In this document: positions 1 through 8,519 of the stretch, one piece after another
Layout: every line of letters starts with the position of its first letter
Numbering within the stretch: the stretch's first letter is position 1
DNA from: JANQIV01 sp050117315
GTDB lineage: Bacteria; Bacteroidota; Ignavibacteria; Ignavibacteriales; Melioribacteraceae
Direction of reading: 5' to 3'
Assembly (NCBI GenBank): GCA_050117315.1
Contig: JASFMY010000098.1
Coordinates: 1-26,148 of the forward strand
Length of the DNA stretch: 26,148 nt
Position numbers and translations under genes: made by a program
The notes under the pieces: model-generated
The model's database searches: none
What the model saw: the letters and a program-made list of their open reading frames with translations, nothing else
Told to the model about the DNA's origin: nothing

Positions 1-93
1 GCTGTATTAGGTTTTTTTGAAAACTCAGAAAAATTCAGAGATGAAATAAGGCAATTTGTTGGAACTAAACTCCATCTTTTAGTCCCTGGGTAA
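1..93 (+). pseudogene. Possible 5' part of the beta-helix cargo gene, out of frame
   Basis: This open stretch runs in from the window edge and ends at a TAA at 91-93. Its last residues read LHLLVPG. Adding one base in the GGG run at 88-90 would continue it as VIFPQFHFG and then into the next protein (VYGYLDAQGT). That gives the usual order of Ignavibacteria-type beta-helix proteins, a hydrophobic strand with a PGV turn, then a short strand, then YGxLDAQGT. I therefore read it as the upstream part of the gene ending at 2207. The first 20 residues (around FFENSEKFRDEIRQ) match nothing I recognise, so an unrelated upstream gene ending here remains possible. Confidence 0.35.
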
Positions 94-116
94 TTTTTCC
101 TCAATTCCATTTCGGA

Positions 117-2207
117 ATGTGTATAGTTTACGGATATTTAGATGCTCAAGGTACTTCCGGAAGTGAAATTTATTTTACTTCTCAAGACGACGAATCAGTC
201 GGCGTTCACATCGCTGAATCAGATTATAACGCGAATAAAGGTAACTGGAACGGAATTTTTTTGAATGGACAAGATGCTGCAGAAGGTACAGGCTATTTAA
301 ACTATTGTGTTTTCAGATACGGTGGCGGAGGCAGCAGCGGTGTCTATTATGAGCCTGCCAATCTTAGCAACGACGGCGGTTACGGGTATGTTAAAAACTG
401 CGTGTTCGAGTATAGTGCGAAGTATGGATATTATCACCGTCCGTTTTCAATAACTATTGAAAGTAATATTTTCAGAGAAAATGATGACGCAGGCTTATGT
501 TACGAGACTAACAGTGATGCTTTAACAACATCTATAATTAACAATACATTTACAAATAATGATAATTACGGAGTTCTTATTTACGGTAATTCTTTACCGT
601 TAACGCTAAGCGGCAACAGCGGTAGCGGAAATACTTATGACGGTATTTCTGTTGATGGAGTTGTAATAACTGATGCGGAGTGGTCGTCGGGAAATGATTT
701 CCCCGTTTATCTAACAAACAATATAGATGTCAATTCGGGATACACGCTTACCTTTTCATCCGGTGTGTTTAATTGCGGAACTTATGCTATAAAAAATTCC
801 GGTTCTTTTACACTGGGAAGCGGAGCGCATTTAATTCTTGGTGATGAAAATGGGATATCATCAAGTACATCCGCAGGGAATATTCGGGTATCCGGTACAA
901 GAACATTCAGTCCCACTTCAAATTATACACTAAACGGAACAACAGAACAATGTGCCGGAACAGGTTTCCCGACAACAGTCTATAATTTGACTATTGATAA
1001 CAATTCCGGGATAATTCTTTCCAATTCTACAACAGTAACCGGTGCCCTTGATATGGATGGAAATATTACAACCGGTTTAAATACTTTAATTTTGGGATCC
1101 GGCACGAGCAATTTGGGAACACTTAGCCGGACATCCGGGATAATTATAGGGAATTTTCAAAGGTGGTTTGATGCTTCTACCATAGCAAACGTACTTTTCC
1201 CGGTTGGAACTACTACAAACTACAGACCGGTAAATTTAGGTTTTACTTCCGCACCTTCTTCCGGCGGAACAATAACAGCGGCATTTACGGAATCGGATCC
1301 CGGCGGCAGCGGTTTACCGTTGGATGATAACGGAACGAGTATTGTCAATTATTCGCCCGAAGGATACTGGACATTAACAGCAGGCGACGGTTTTTCCGGC
1401 GGGACTTATGATATTGATATCACTGCCGATGGATTTCCGGGAATCTCCGATTATACAGAATTATATTTATTAAAACGTGCCGACAGCGGCAGCGATTGGG
1501 CTGCCGAAGGAACTCATTCAATTTGCACGGGTTCCAATAGTTGTCCTACGGTTCATAGAACCGGTCTAACTTCATTTTCCGAATTTGGAATCGCTTCAAC
1601 GTCTGAGAATGCTTTGCCCGTAGAACTAATTTCATTTACTGCAAGTGTATACGGTGAGAATGTTATTCTTAACTGGCGGACTGGAACCGAAGTGAATAAT
1701 TACGGGTTTGAAATACAGCGGACCTCCATCCATCCCCCTCCTTATCAAGGGGATGCCGTAGGCGGGAGAGGTTGGGAAACTATAGGCTTTATAAACGGCA
1801 GCGGAAACAGCAACTCACCCAAAAGCTATTCATACACAGATATCCCAACCGGCGGAACAACATTTAAGTACAGACTAAAACAAATTGATTTTGACGGAGC
1901 TTATGAATACAGCGACGAGGTAGAAGTAACCTTGGATGCAATAACCGAATACAGTCTTGAGCAAAACTATCCAAACCCGTTTAATCCAACCACAACCATC
2001 ACTTATCAAATTCCGGAAACGGGAAACGTGACCTTAAAAATATATGATGTGTTGGGCCGGGAAGTAACGACACTAGTAAACGAAAGCCAGGCAAGCGGAG
2101 TTTATACGGTAGAGTTTAACGCTTCCCAATTGGCAGACGGAGTATACATTTATAAATTGCAAGCCGGGGATTATGTCTCGGTAAAGAAATTAATGTTGTT
2201 GAAATAA
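117..2207 (+). CDS. Beta-helix-like secreted protein with T9SS C-terminal sorting domain, 5' end missing
   Basis: Probably a cell-surface or secreted protein. The N-terminal half (residues about 1-200) reads as right-handed beta-helix material: LDAQGTSGSEIYFTSQDD followed by Asn/Gly-rich turns such as NCVFEYS and NNTFTNND. Residues about 500-600 form a fibronectin-like linker (LPVELISFTASV, NYGFEIQR, FKYRLKQIDFDGAYEYSD). Residues about 610-696 are the T9SS type A sorting domain (YPNPFNPTTTITYQIP, LKIYDVLGREV, ending in VKKLMLLK). No signal peptide follows the first ATG (MCIVYGYLDAQG), although T9SS cargo needs one. The frame is open upstream only to a TAA at 66-68, so the true start must lie upstream in another frame. 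A GC-rich palindrome interrupts the linker at 1722-1772. A strong terminator follows. The cargo assignment is firm; the ligand or enzymatic role is unknown. Confidence 0.8.
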   Translation: MCIVYGYLDAQGTSGSEIYFTSQDDESVGVHIAESDYNANKGNWNGIFLNGQDAAEGTGYLNYCVFRYGGGGSSGVYYEPANLSNDGGYGYVKNCVFEYSAKYGYYHRPFSITIESNIFRENDDAGLCYETNSDALTTSIINNTFTNNDNYGVLIYGNSLPLTLSGNSGSGNTYDGISVDGVVITDAEWSSGNDFPVYLTNNIDVNSGYTLTFSSGVFNCGTYAIKNSGSFTLGSGAHLILGDENGISSSTSAGNIRVSGTRTFSPTSNYTLNGTTEQCAGTGFPTTVYNLTIDNNSGIILSNSTTVTGALDMDGNITTGLNTLILGSGTSNLGTLSRTSGIIIGNFQRWFDASTIANVLFPVGTTTNYRPVNLGFTSAPSSGGTITAAFTESDPGGSGLPLDDNGTSIVNYSPEGYWTLTAGDGFSGGTYDIDITADGFPGISDYTELYLLKRADSGSDWAAEGTHSICTGSNSCPTVHRTGLTSFSEFGIASTSENALPVELISFTASVYGENVILNWRTGTEVNNYGFEIQRTSIHPPPYQGDAVGGRGWETIGFINGSGNSNSPKSYSYTDIPTGGTTFKYRLKQIDFDGAYEYSDEVEVTLDAITEYSLEQNYPNPFNPTTTITYQIPETGNVTLKIYDVLGREVTTLVNESQASGVYTVEFNASQLADGVYIYKLQAGDYVSVKKLMLLK
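1722..1772. repeat. Nested palindrome inside coding sequence (copy A)
   Basis: The outer arms are ACCTC (1722-1726) and GAGGT (1768-1772). The inner arms are CATCCCC (1731-1737) and GGGGATG (1749-1755). It stays in frame and adds a Pro/Gly-rich stretch between EIQR and WETIGF of the linker domain. The layout matches copies at 6473, 9648 and 23316, but the sequence differs. Confidence 0.6.
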
Positions 2208-2257
2208 TCATTTGTATCCGGTATCAAGACGCCGGTCACAAGATATAAGATTAGAAA

Positions 2258-2289
2258 CCCGCAATTTTGAAAATTGCGGGTTTTCTTTT
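2258..2289 (+). terminator. Rho-independent terminator after the beta-helix cargo gene
   Basis: An 11-bp perfect stem, CCCGCAATTTT (2258-2268) with AAAATTGCGGG (2270-2280), around a single G, followed by TTTTCTTTT. A one-base loop is too tight, so the central A/T pairs probably open. It lies 50 bases past the stop codon. Confidence 0.85.
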
Positions 2290-2429
2290 ATTCATTAGCA
2301 GAATAACTACATATAAATTCCCAAAGATTATAATAGTTAAGATAAAAACCTTACTGCCGGGTTTTGTAATTTTAGATATATTATTTTAGATTGTTCTCAC
2401 TGATTTTCTTTTACTATTCTTCAAAAAAC

Positions 2430-4235
2430 ATGTTGAAAAATATTCTTTTTATTGTACTGTTGTTTATCCCCCGGGAAGTTGAAAACATTCAACAATATGA
2501 TTCCTTTAATGAATCGGATAGCACAAAACTTTCCTTGCTGCTTCAACAAACAATCCGGGAAGAAAGCTCTAATCCAACTGAAGCAGTAAAAAAATATGAG
2601 ACTCTGATAAAGGAGGCAAGCAATTTACCCGAATTGATATTACAAGCATATCGACACAAAATAGATATGTTGATTAAACTTGGACAGTTTGATAAAGCAT
2701 TGGAAGAAGCAAGAACCACAATTAAATTAGCCGAAAAAGAAAAGAATAATAACGTATTGGGAGAGATATACATTTCCGCCGGTTTTATTTATTGTTCTTT
2801 GTCTGAATATGATTCATCAAGCTATTATACCGAAAAAGCCATGGAAATATATAATGAATTGGATGATTCTTTAGGAATAGCACGAGTAAAAATAAATCGG
2901 GCAAATATATTAAATGATAAAGGCGATTATTCCGGTTCCTTAAAACTGAATATAGAAGCAGCTTCTGTTTTTGAAAAGAATAAAGATACAAGCGGCTTAG
3001 CTTTGGTATACAATAATATTGGTATGGGTAATCTTAAGCATGAATACTATTCGCAAGCTTTGGAATACCTATTGAAAGCCGTATCAATTTCGGAAAGACT
3101 TAAAGATACGCTCCAATTGGGAATGGATTATGTGAATCTAGGAATTGCATATAGACAACAAGACTCTCTATATCTTGCAGAAGAAAGTTATCGGAAGGCA
3201 TTGAATATTGCCGAGAAATTAAAGTCGGTAGAGGATATTGCAAGAATATCTATGAACCTCGGACTAGTATTAACCAACAAGAAAGAATATGATAAAGCAA
3301 TAAAGTATTATCATATTTCAATGGAGATGTGTGAAAAACTATCCCATAAATACGGGATAATGGTCAACTTAATAAATATCGGCGATTTGTATTTACAAAT
3401 AAATAATTTATCCAAAGCAGAAGCATATTCCCAAAAAGCATTGAGATATGTTGAAGAGTTAAAACTACCCAGAGAAGAAACGATATTAACCGAAAATCTA
3501 TATACCATTTACAAAAAGTTAGGATATTTCGAAAAGGCACTCTATTATTTTGAAAAGAGTAAAGTATTAAGTGATAGTTTATCGAATGAAACAAACAGAG
3601 AGCAATTTTTGGAAATTCAGACAAAGTATGAAACGGAAAAGAAAGAGCGTCAAATAGCCGTACTTCAAAAAGAATCTTTGGAGAAAGATTTTCTGATTAT
3701 ATCGATATCGGCTTTGTTCTTGTTATTAATAGCTTTTTTCATTTACAGAAATATAAAAATCAAAAAAATTGCCCGGCAAAAAGCCGAGCTATTAAAAGTG
3801 AAGTTAGAATCTCAAAACAAGGAGCTTGCATGTAAAGCAATTCTAATTTCACAACAAAATGAAAAAATCAGAAATCTTGGAAAAGATATACGTAATAAGT
3901 TAAAAACTAATTCTTACGAAATTCCTCCAATTTTGGAAAGAGTAATAACATCAATGGAAAAAAACCCTAAGAGTGAAAAAGAATGGGAAGAATTCGATTT
4001 CCATTTTAACCAGGTTAACTCAGTTTTTGTAAATAAGCTTAAAGAAATTACCGGCGACTTATCAGGAATAGAGTTAAAAATTTGCTATTTACTTCGTCTT
4101 AATCTTTCTTCAAAAGAAATAGGAAAATATCTGGGTTTAAGCGCCGGCACAATTGATAACACTCGTTCACAAATAAGAAGAAAATTCAATCTCGCTAAAG
4201 AGGTAAACCTCGGAAGTTTTATCTCCTCATTGTAA
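2430..4235 (+). CDS. Membrane-anchored TPR protein with C-terminal LuxR-like helix-turn-helix
   Basis: Likely a one-component membrane regulator. I prefer the ATG at 2430 (MLKNILFIVLLF, a clear signal or anchor sequence) over an in-frame TTG at 2391. From the 2430 start: tetratricopeptide repeats cover residues about 45-385, with repeated patterns such as YNNIGMGNLKHEYYSQALEY and DKAIKYYHISMEMCEKL. A transmembrane helix (FLIISISALFLLLIAFFIY) is near residues 421-440. A charged coiled coil reaches about residue 490. A helix-turn-helix lies near residues 545-590 (LSGIELKICYLLRLNLSSKEIGKYLGLS, shown in part). In Bacteroidota such proteins carry periplasmic TPRs and a cytoplasmic DNA-binding end. 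Targets are unknown. No clear ribosome site precedes the start. It lies alone between two cargo genes. Confidence 0.85.
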   Translation: MLKNILFIVLLFIPREVENIQQYDSFNESDSTKLSLLLQQTIREESSNPTEAVKKYETLIKEASNLPELILQAYRHKIDMLIKLGQFDKALEEARTTIKLAEKEKNNNVLGEIYISAGFIYCSLSEYDSSSYYTEKAMEIYNELDDSLGIARVKINRANILNDKGDYSGSLKLNIEAASVFEKNKDTSGLALVYNNIGMGNLKHEYYSQALEYLLKAVSISERLKDTLQLGMDYVNLGIAYRQQDSLYLAEESYRKALNIAEKLKSVEDIARISMNLGLVLTNKKEYDKAIKYYHISMEMCEKLSHKYGIMVNLINIGDLYLQINNLSKAEAYSQKALRYVEELKLPREETILTENLYTIYKKLGYFEKALYYFEKSKVLSDSLSNETNREQFLEIQTKYETEKKERQIAVLQKESLEKDFLIISISALFLLLIAFFIYRNIKIKKIARQKAELLKVKLESQNKELACKAILISQQNEKIRNLGKDIRNKLKTNSYEIPPILERVITSMEKNPKSEKEWEEFDFHFNQVNSVFVNKLKEITGDLSGIELKICYLLRLNLSSKEIGKYLGLSAGTIDNTRSQIRRKFNLAKEVNLGSFISSL

Positions 4236-4318
4236 AAACTCATCATAATAATTTCCGATAATTTCTTCTAAAAGAAGTTAATCATCAAGGCTTAAGATTT
4301 TTCCTTCAGCACATTTCT

Positions 4319-4471
4319 AATATACTTGTTACAAATTGGTTTTGGGATTTTACCATAAAATCCTCTCTTTTTAAGACCTGCCCGACGTACGAGACTTTGG
4401 GAGGCGGGGAGGATTTAGGTGAGTTCTAAATAAAAACTAAACCCCAAAACCAATTTGGCTTGTGTATACTT
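4319..4471. repeat. Dispersed palindromic hairpin element, copy 1 (with internal insert)
   Basis: The arms at 4332-4352 (starting CAAATTGGTTTTGGG) and 4438-4457 (ending CCAAAACCAATTTG) are near-perfect reverse complements. The outer flanks TATACTTGT and ACAAGTATA-like sequence extend the symmetry. The same arms and centre (TCCTCTCTTTTTAAG, GAGGATTTAGGTGAG) recur at 11265-11387. This copy carries about 33 extra GC-rich bases (4375-4407, CCTGCCCGACGTACGAGAC onwards) inside the central hairpin, where the other copy has none. Confidence 0.7.
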
Positions 4472-4670
4472 TAGGCAGAACACCCCAATTAATCAATTTT
4501 TATCGAAAAATGAGAAGATCATGAGATGAAAAAGTTTGATTATAGGCTGAAATAAGCGAAAATAGATTTAAAATATAATTCTATTTAATGATGATTTTTC
4601 GAGACTGTACAAAACTCAAAAAGTATATAAAAAACATATTCAATTATTAAGGCCCAATTTTTAGAACCAG

Positions 4671-4676
4671 AGGAGG
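4671..4676 (+). promoter_or_regulatory. Shine-Dalgarno AGGAGG deciding a GTG start
   Basis: A perfect AGGAGG lies five bases before the GTG at 4682. It is the strongest ribosome site in the window and supports GTG as the start of the GLUG protein. Confidence 0.8.
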
Positions 4677-4681
4677 TCCGA

Positions 4682-6958
4682 GTGGAAAAATTAAACTGTC
4701 GATTTTTATTTATTCTAATTTTAGCAGCATTTTTTAATATTCATGTATTTGCAGATGTACCAACAACTCAAGCAAGTAATATTGTTTTCTCGAATGTTAG
4801 CGGAACCCAGATGACTATAAACTGGACTAACGGTGACGGCGCTAAGCGAGTGGTTTTTATGAGGCAAAACTATAGTGGAACTTGTTCGCCGGTACATTAT
4901 ACTACTTATACCGCAAATTCTTCCTATGCAAGCGGAGATATTCTTTCTACCTATTATTATTGTGTTTATAATGGATCTGGAAATAGCGTTACGGTAGACA
5001 ATATTGATCCTACCTTGCAGTATGTTGCCTTTGTTTTTGAATATAATGGTGAGGAAGGTTCTGAGAATTATTTAACTACCAGTGGTTTATTTAACCCTAG
5101 GGGATATGGTTACTTTTCAGGTAATGGAAGCGGTACAGAGGCTGCTCCATTCGAGGTTACATCAGCCTCTGAGTTAGCAGATCTCGGGAATTTTATCGAA
5201 CTTATTGAGGGGTATTACTTTAAGATTATGAACGATATAAATCTCACCGATTATCTATCAGAAACCGGGGAGGGATATAATGGTGGTGCATTTTGGGAAC
5301 CTATCGGGGGTAATTTAAAGATGTTTATATCAGTTGTTGACGGAAACAACAAAACCATCAGCGGTTTGAAAATAAACACAACAAATCGATATACCGGACT
5401 TTTTGGGCAGTTGGGTTATGATGCAAACAATAATTTTATCCCAGAAATAAAAAACCTGACAGTTGAACTAGATGATTATGGAATAGTATGCACATCTAAT
5501 TTTGTAGGCGGTTTGGTCGGTAAAAATGGATATGGGATTATTACTAATTGTCATATTTCAGGTGGCCCAGTTTCAGGTGTTGGGGCATGTGGCGGTTTAG
5601 CCGGTGATAATAGCGGCTATATAGGTAATTCATCAGCCTCATGCAATGTAATTAGTTCGGGAGCTTCAAATGGAGGATTAATAGGATCATGCTCTGCATC
5701 TAGTAGTGCCCCTGACTATGGGGATGATGATCTAAACTCCTATATTGTTTATAAATGCTACTCCAGTGGCAATGTTACATCTACTACCAACGGAAATAAT
5801 GGTGGATTGATTGGGCGCGCATATGCTTCTAAAAGTATAAACATTGCTTACAGTTATGCTACAGGTAACGTTCAAGGCGACTCACCCAGAACAAATACTG
5901 GTAACGGTGGATTTGTAGGGTATGCTGGCGGTCAAGCTACTTATCTTAAAATATATAACTGCTATAGCACAGGTAATGTTATTAGAAATAGCGGGAGTAC
6001 AAGTACCTATACATGTTTTGGTGGCTTCGTGGGTTATCATTATTGTGGCGTAATTCAATATTGTTATTCTACCGGCAGCGTTACTTACGCTGATGCAACT
6101 AACCCTACAAGTAACGGCTTTTGTGGAACAAAAGGCACATCATCCGCTTATAATTCAAATGATTTTTGGGATGTAACAACATCCGGACAAAGCAATACCG
6201 CTGGTAATGCTATAGGAAAGTCTACTGCCAATATGAAAACCTCTAGTACTTTTAGTAATGCAGGTTGGGATGTTACGGGTACAATTTGGAAAATAGACGA
6301 AACAGAAAACATTAATAACGGATACCCATTTTTAGCTTGGCAGAATTCAGGTGGAACCCCTCTCCCCGTAGAACTAACCTCATTCACGGCATCAGTTGTC
6401 GATAATTCTGTTAAACTTGCTTGGCAAACCGCTACGGAAGTAAACAACTACGGATTCCAAGTTCAAAGGAACACCCCCCTTTCGTCCCCCCTCGAGGGGG
6501 GAATGTCGGAGACAAGGGGGGTGTGGGATGACATAGGGTTTGTTCAAGGCAGCGGGAATTCCAATTCACCCAAAAGTTATTCATATACAGATACCCCGAC
6601 CGGCTGTAATACATTTAAGTACAGATTGAAACAAATAGATTTTGACGGCGCATATGAATACAGCGACGGGGTTGAAGTAACTCTGGACGCAATTACAGAG
6701 TACAGCCTTGAGCAGAATTATCCCAACCCCTTTAATCCAACCACAACCATAAAATACCAAGTACCTGAAGCGGGTAATGTAACGCTGAAAATTTATGATA
6801 CGCTCGGCAGAGAAGTTAAAACCCTTGTTAACGAAACACAGTCAAGTGGTGTTTATTCCGTAGAATTCAATGCATCTCAATTAGCAAGCGGTATTTATAT
6901 CTATAAATTACAATCCGGTGATTTTGTTTCTGTTAAGAAACTAATGCTGATGAAGTAA
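4682..6958 (+). CDS. GLUG-repeat secreted protein with T9SS sorting domain
   Basis: A likely surface or adhesive protein exported by T9SS. Signal peptide MEKLNCRFLFILILAAFF ending near VFADVP. Residues about 28-130 look like a fibronectin-type domain (QASNIVFSNVSGTQMTINW). Residues about 145-260 introduce the repeat region (ITSASELADL-like pattern, FKIMNDINLTDY). About six GLUG-type units follow from about residue 275 to 480, with the repeated core GG(L/F)(V/I/A)G and CYSTGNV, as in GLUG proteins of other secreted adhesins and peptidases. The linker domain (LPVELTSFTASV) holds an in-frame palindrome (6473-6522). The tail is YPNPFNPTTTIKYQVP through VKKLMLMK. The GTG start is backed by a perfect ribosome site. 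No catalytic motif was recognised. Confidence 0.88.
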   Translation: MEKLNCRFLFILILAAFFNIHVFADVPTTQASNIVFSNVSGTQMTINWTNGDGAKRVVFMRQNYSGTCSPVHYTTYTANSSYASGDILSTYYYCVYNGSGNSVTVDNIDPTLQYVAFVFEYNGEEGSENYLTTSGLFNPRGYGYFSGNGSGTEAAPFEVTSASELADLGNFIELIEGYYFKIMNDINLTDYLSETGEGYNGGAFWEPIGGNLKMFISVVDGNNKTISGLKINTTNRYTGLFGQLGYDANNNFIPEIKNLTVELDDYGIVCTSNFVGGLVGKNGYGIITNCHISGGPVSGVGACGGLAGDNSGYIGNSSASCNVISSGASNGGLIGSCSASSSAPDYGDDDLNSYIVYKCYSSGNVTSTTNGNNGGLIGRAYASKSINIAYSYATGNVQGDSPRTNTGNGGFVGYAGGQATYLKIYNCYSTGNVIRNSGSTSTYTCFGGFVGYHYCGVIQYCYSTGSVTYADATNPTSNGFCGTKGTSSAYNSNDFWDVTTSGQSNTAGNAIGKSTANMKTSSTFSNAGWDVTGTIWKIDETENINNGYPFLAWQNSGGTPLPVELTSFTASVVDNSVKLAWQTATEVNNYGFQVQRNTPLSSPLEGGMSETRGVWDDIGFVQGSGNSNSPKSYSYTDTPTGCNTFKYRLKQIDFDGAYEYSDGVEVTLDAITEYSLEQNYPNPFNPTTTIKYQVPEAGNVTLKIYDTLGREVKTLVNETQSSGVYSVEFNASQLASGIYIYKLQSGDFVSVKKLMLMK
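6473..6522. repeat. Nested palindrome inside coding sequence (copy B)
   Basis: The outer arms ACCCCCCTT (6473-6481) and AAGGGGGGT (6514-6522) enclose the inner perfect palindrome TCCCCCCTCGAGGGGGGA (6485-6502). It is in frame and adds TPLSSPLEGGMSETRGV between QVQRN and WDDIGF. Confidence 0.8.
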
Positions 6959-6988
6959 CGGAAGTAATAACTATTATTTAGTAATCAG

Positions 6989-7022
6989 AATCCCGCAATT
7001 TCAAAAATTGCGGGATTCTTTT
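6989..7022. terminator. Rho-independent terminator between convergent genes
   Basis: A 13-bp perfect stem, AATCCCGCAATTT (6989-7001) and AAATTGCGGGATT (7005-7017), loop CAA, followed by CTTTTTG. It ends the GLUG gene. It may also serve the minus-strand AraC gene, though the T-run in that direction is poor. Confidence 0.85.
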
Positions 7023-7037
7023 TGTAGTTCTTGTAAA

Positions 7038-7167
7038 CTATTTTTTACTTTGCATAAATTCATGAGGAGTAGTTCCGGTAAAATTCTTAAATACCCGATA
7101 AAAGGTTGAACGAGAATTGAACCCTGAATCAATGGCAACAGAATCAAGGCTGTAATTTTCGGGTAAA
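7038..7167 (-). pseudogene. Detached C-terminal half of the AraC DNA-binding domain
   Basis: On the minus strand, shifted +1 from the upstream frame, the sequence encodes LPENYSLDSVAIDSGFNSRS and then TFYRVFKNFTGTTPHEFMQ, ending at TAG (7038-7040). This is the classic second helix-turn-helix and C-terminal signature of AraC proteins (GFNSRSTFYRxFKxxTGxTPxEF). Removing one T from the TT at 7173-7174 joins the two parts as KKLLYDLPENYS with normal family length. A programmed +1 shift at the ATA-TGA stop would also do it. Confidence 0.85.
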
Positions 7168-8154
7168 TCATATTAAAAGTTTTTTGCTGTAATTTACTCG
7201 CTGCTCGTTTACAAAGGAATAGAAATTACTATACCCGTTTTCTTTTATTATTTGGGACAATTTATACTTTGCTATGTTCAATTGGTTCGCGGCATCTTGT
7301 ATTGTTATTTGCGGATTTAAATAAAGTTCCGTTTCATTAAACAGTTCTATAATACCGGAGGTGTTGGTATTATCTCCAGTTGTACTTTCTTCGTCATGCT
7401 TTTGAGATGGTGTTTCTATAAAAGAAATATCTTCCTGCATAATGGAATGAAATAAAAAGTAAAACGCGTAAAAGATCAGAAATACGAAGTGTAGTATAAA
7501 TATTAATGGATTACTGTAAATACCGAATAGATTTAATCCCTGGAATATACCCTCAAAAACAAGAAGCAGCGCCGCCCATCTAATCCAAAACAAGTTCCTT
7601 TGAGATATAAGAGAAACTTCTTCCATCAAAACGGATGCATATTTTTTATAGAGATTATAAATGAGATATGCATAGATAATACCTTGCGAAAAAATTATAA
7701 CACGTGTTGAAAGGGCTAGAACATTGTAATAAAAATTACCCTCGTAATATGCGCTTAAAGCTTTTTTTGTAACAAGTTGGTTTGTAATTGCAACCTTTTC
7801 CGTGTTACCCGGGGCAACTATAATTACCAAAATCACCATTAAGAAAAGCGGGATGAAATGGATTATATCTTTTCTATTAATAGTTTTTTCAGTTACCGCC
7901 AGCTTCTTAAAATAAAGATAAGTTAAAGGAGCAAGACTAACCTTAAAAGGCCCGGTATAATATGCCGAAAATGTAATCTCGGTGTTAAACAAAAGTACCG
8001 CGGGTGCAAGACACAAAAAACCGTACAGCAAAAAAAACAACTGGAGAAAAGACAACCCTTTTTTATTTAACAGCTTACCGGAAACAAATAAAGCCGCGCC
8101 GAAACTGAAATAAATGATAGTTAGAATAAAAAAGATAATTAAAGTTATCTGCAT
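7168..8154 (-). CDS. 7TM AraC-family transcriptional regulator, truncated by frameshift
   Basis: Membrane-embedded regulator. The N-terminal about 230 residues contain roughly seven hydrophobic helices (LIIFFILTIIYFSFGAALF, then LQLFFLLYGFLCLAPAVLLF and others). A polar linker follows, then the first half of an AraC helix-turn-helix domain (ITIQDAANQLNIAKYKLSQI, YSFVNEQRVNYSKKLL). The frame stops at TGA (7168-7170) right where the second helix-turn-helix should follow. That missing half is intact in the next frame at 7038-7167. As it stands the protein would lack half its DNA-binding domain. Start ATG at 8154. Genes of this design are common in Bacteroidota and are usually autonomous membrane-linked regulators; the ligand is unknown. 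Confidence 0.8.
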   Translation of the reverse strand: MQITLIIFFILTIIYFSFGAALFVSGKLLNKKGLSFLQLFFLLYGFLCLAPAVLLFNTEITFSAYYTGPFKVSLAPLTYLYFKKLAVTEKTINRKDIIHFIPLFLMVILVIIVAPGNTEKVAITNQLVTKKALSAYYEGNFYYNVLALSTRVIIFSQGIIYAYLIYNLYKKYASVLMEEVSLISQRNLFWIRWAALLLVFEGIFQGLNLFGIYSNPLIFILHFVFLIFYAFYFLFHSIMQEDISFIETPSQKHDEESTTGDNTNTSGIIELFNETELYLNPQITIQDAANQLNIAKYKLSQIIKENGYSNFYSFVNEQRVNYSKKLLI

Positions 8155-8519
8155 ATTGTTTTAATACTTGAATAAAAAGTAAATGAGTGACAAAACCCGG
8201 TTTTTAACTTATTGAGACTACAAAATTCGATATCTAAGATAAAGAATATGATATATTTAGTCGAGTGTTAAGTAGAACAAAATTGCGGTTAAAGTAAAAA
8301 GACATAATACAATGTTCTCCGCTTTAAAACGGTTGTTTATATGTCAATACTTAAAAATTTCTTTTAACGTAAAATCTCCAAACAAAATGTGAGGTTGAAA
8401 AATCTTTAACACAACCAACAGAACAACCGGCCAACCTACTTCTATTAAATAATAGTTGTTGGATAAGCTGTGGCGAGTATAATTAATGTTTGAAGAACTC
8501 CAAGAAAAAGGGACCCAAA
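8155..8519. other. Divergent intergenic region
   Basis: This gap separates the minus-strand AraC gene from the plus-strand propeller gene, so it should hold both promoters. I see AT-rich sequence but no convincing -35/-10 pair, repeat or small gene. The only clear signal is the ribosome site AAGGGA (8508-8513), six bases before the ATG at 8520. Confidence 0.5.

Larger units (their letters stand above)
4236..4681. other. Intergenic region with one dispersed hairpin element
   Basis: No credible gene. It holds the hairpin element at 4319-4471 and the ribosome site of the next gene. A weak short inverted repeat (CTTCT/AGAAG) lies near 4265-4278 without a clear T-run. Confidence 0.6.

Noticed and set aside
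7165..7180. Programmed -1 frameshift at the AAAAAAC slippery run of the AraC gene
   Set aside because: The conserved downstream half lies in the +1 frame, so a -1 slip would not reach it.
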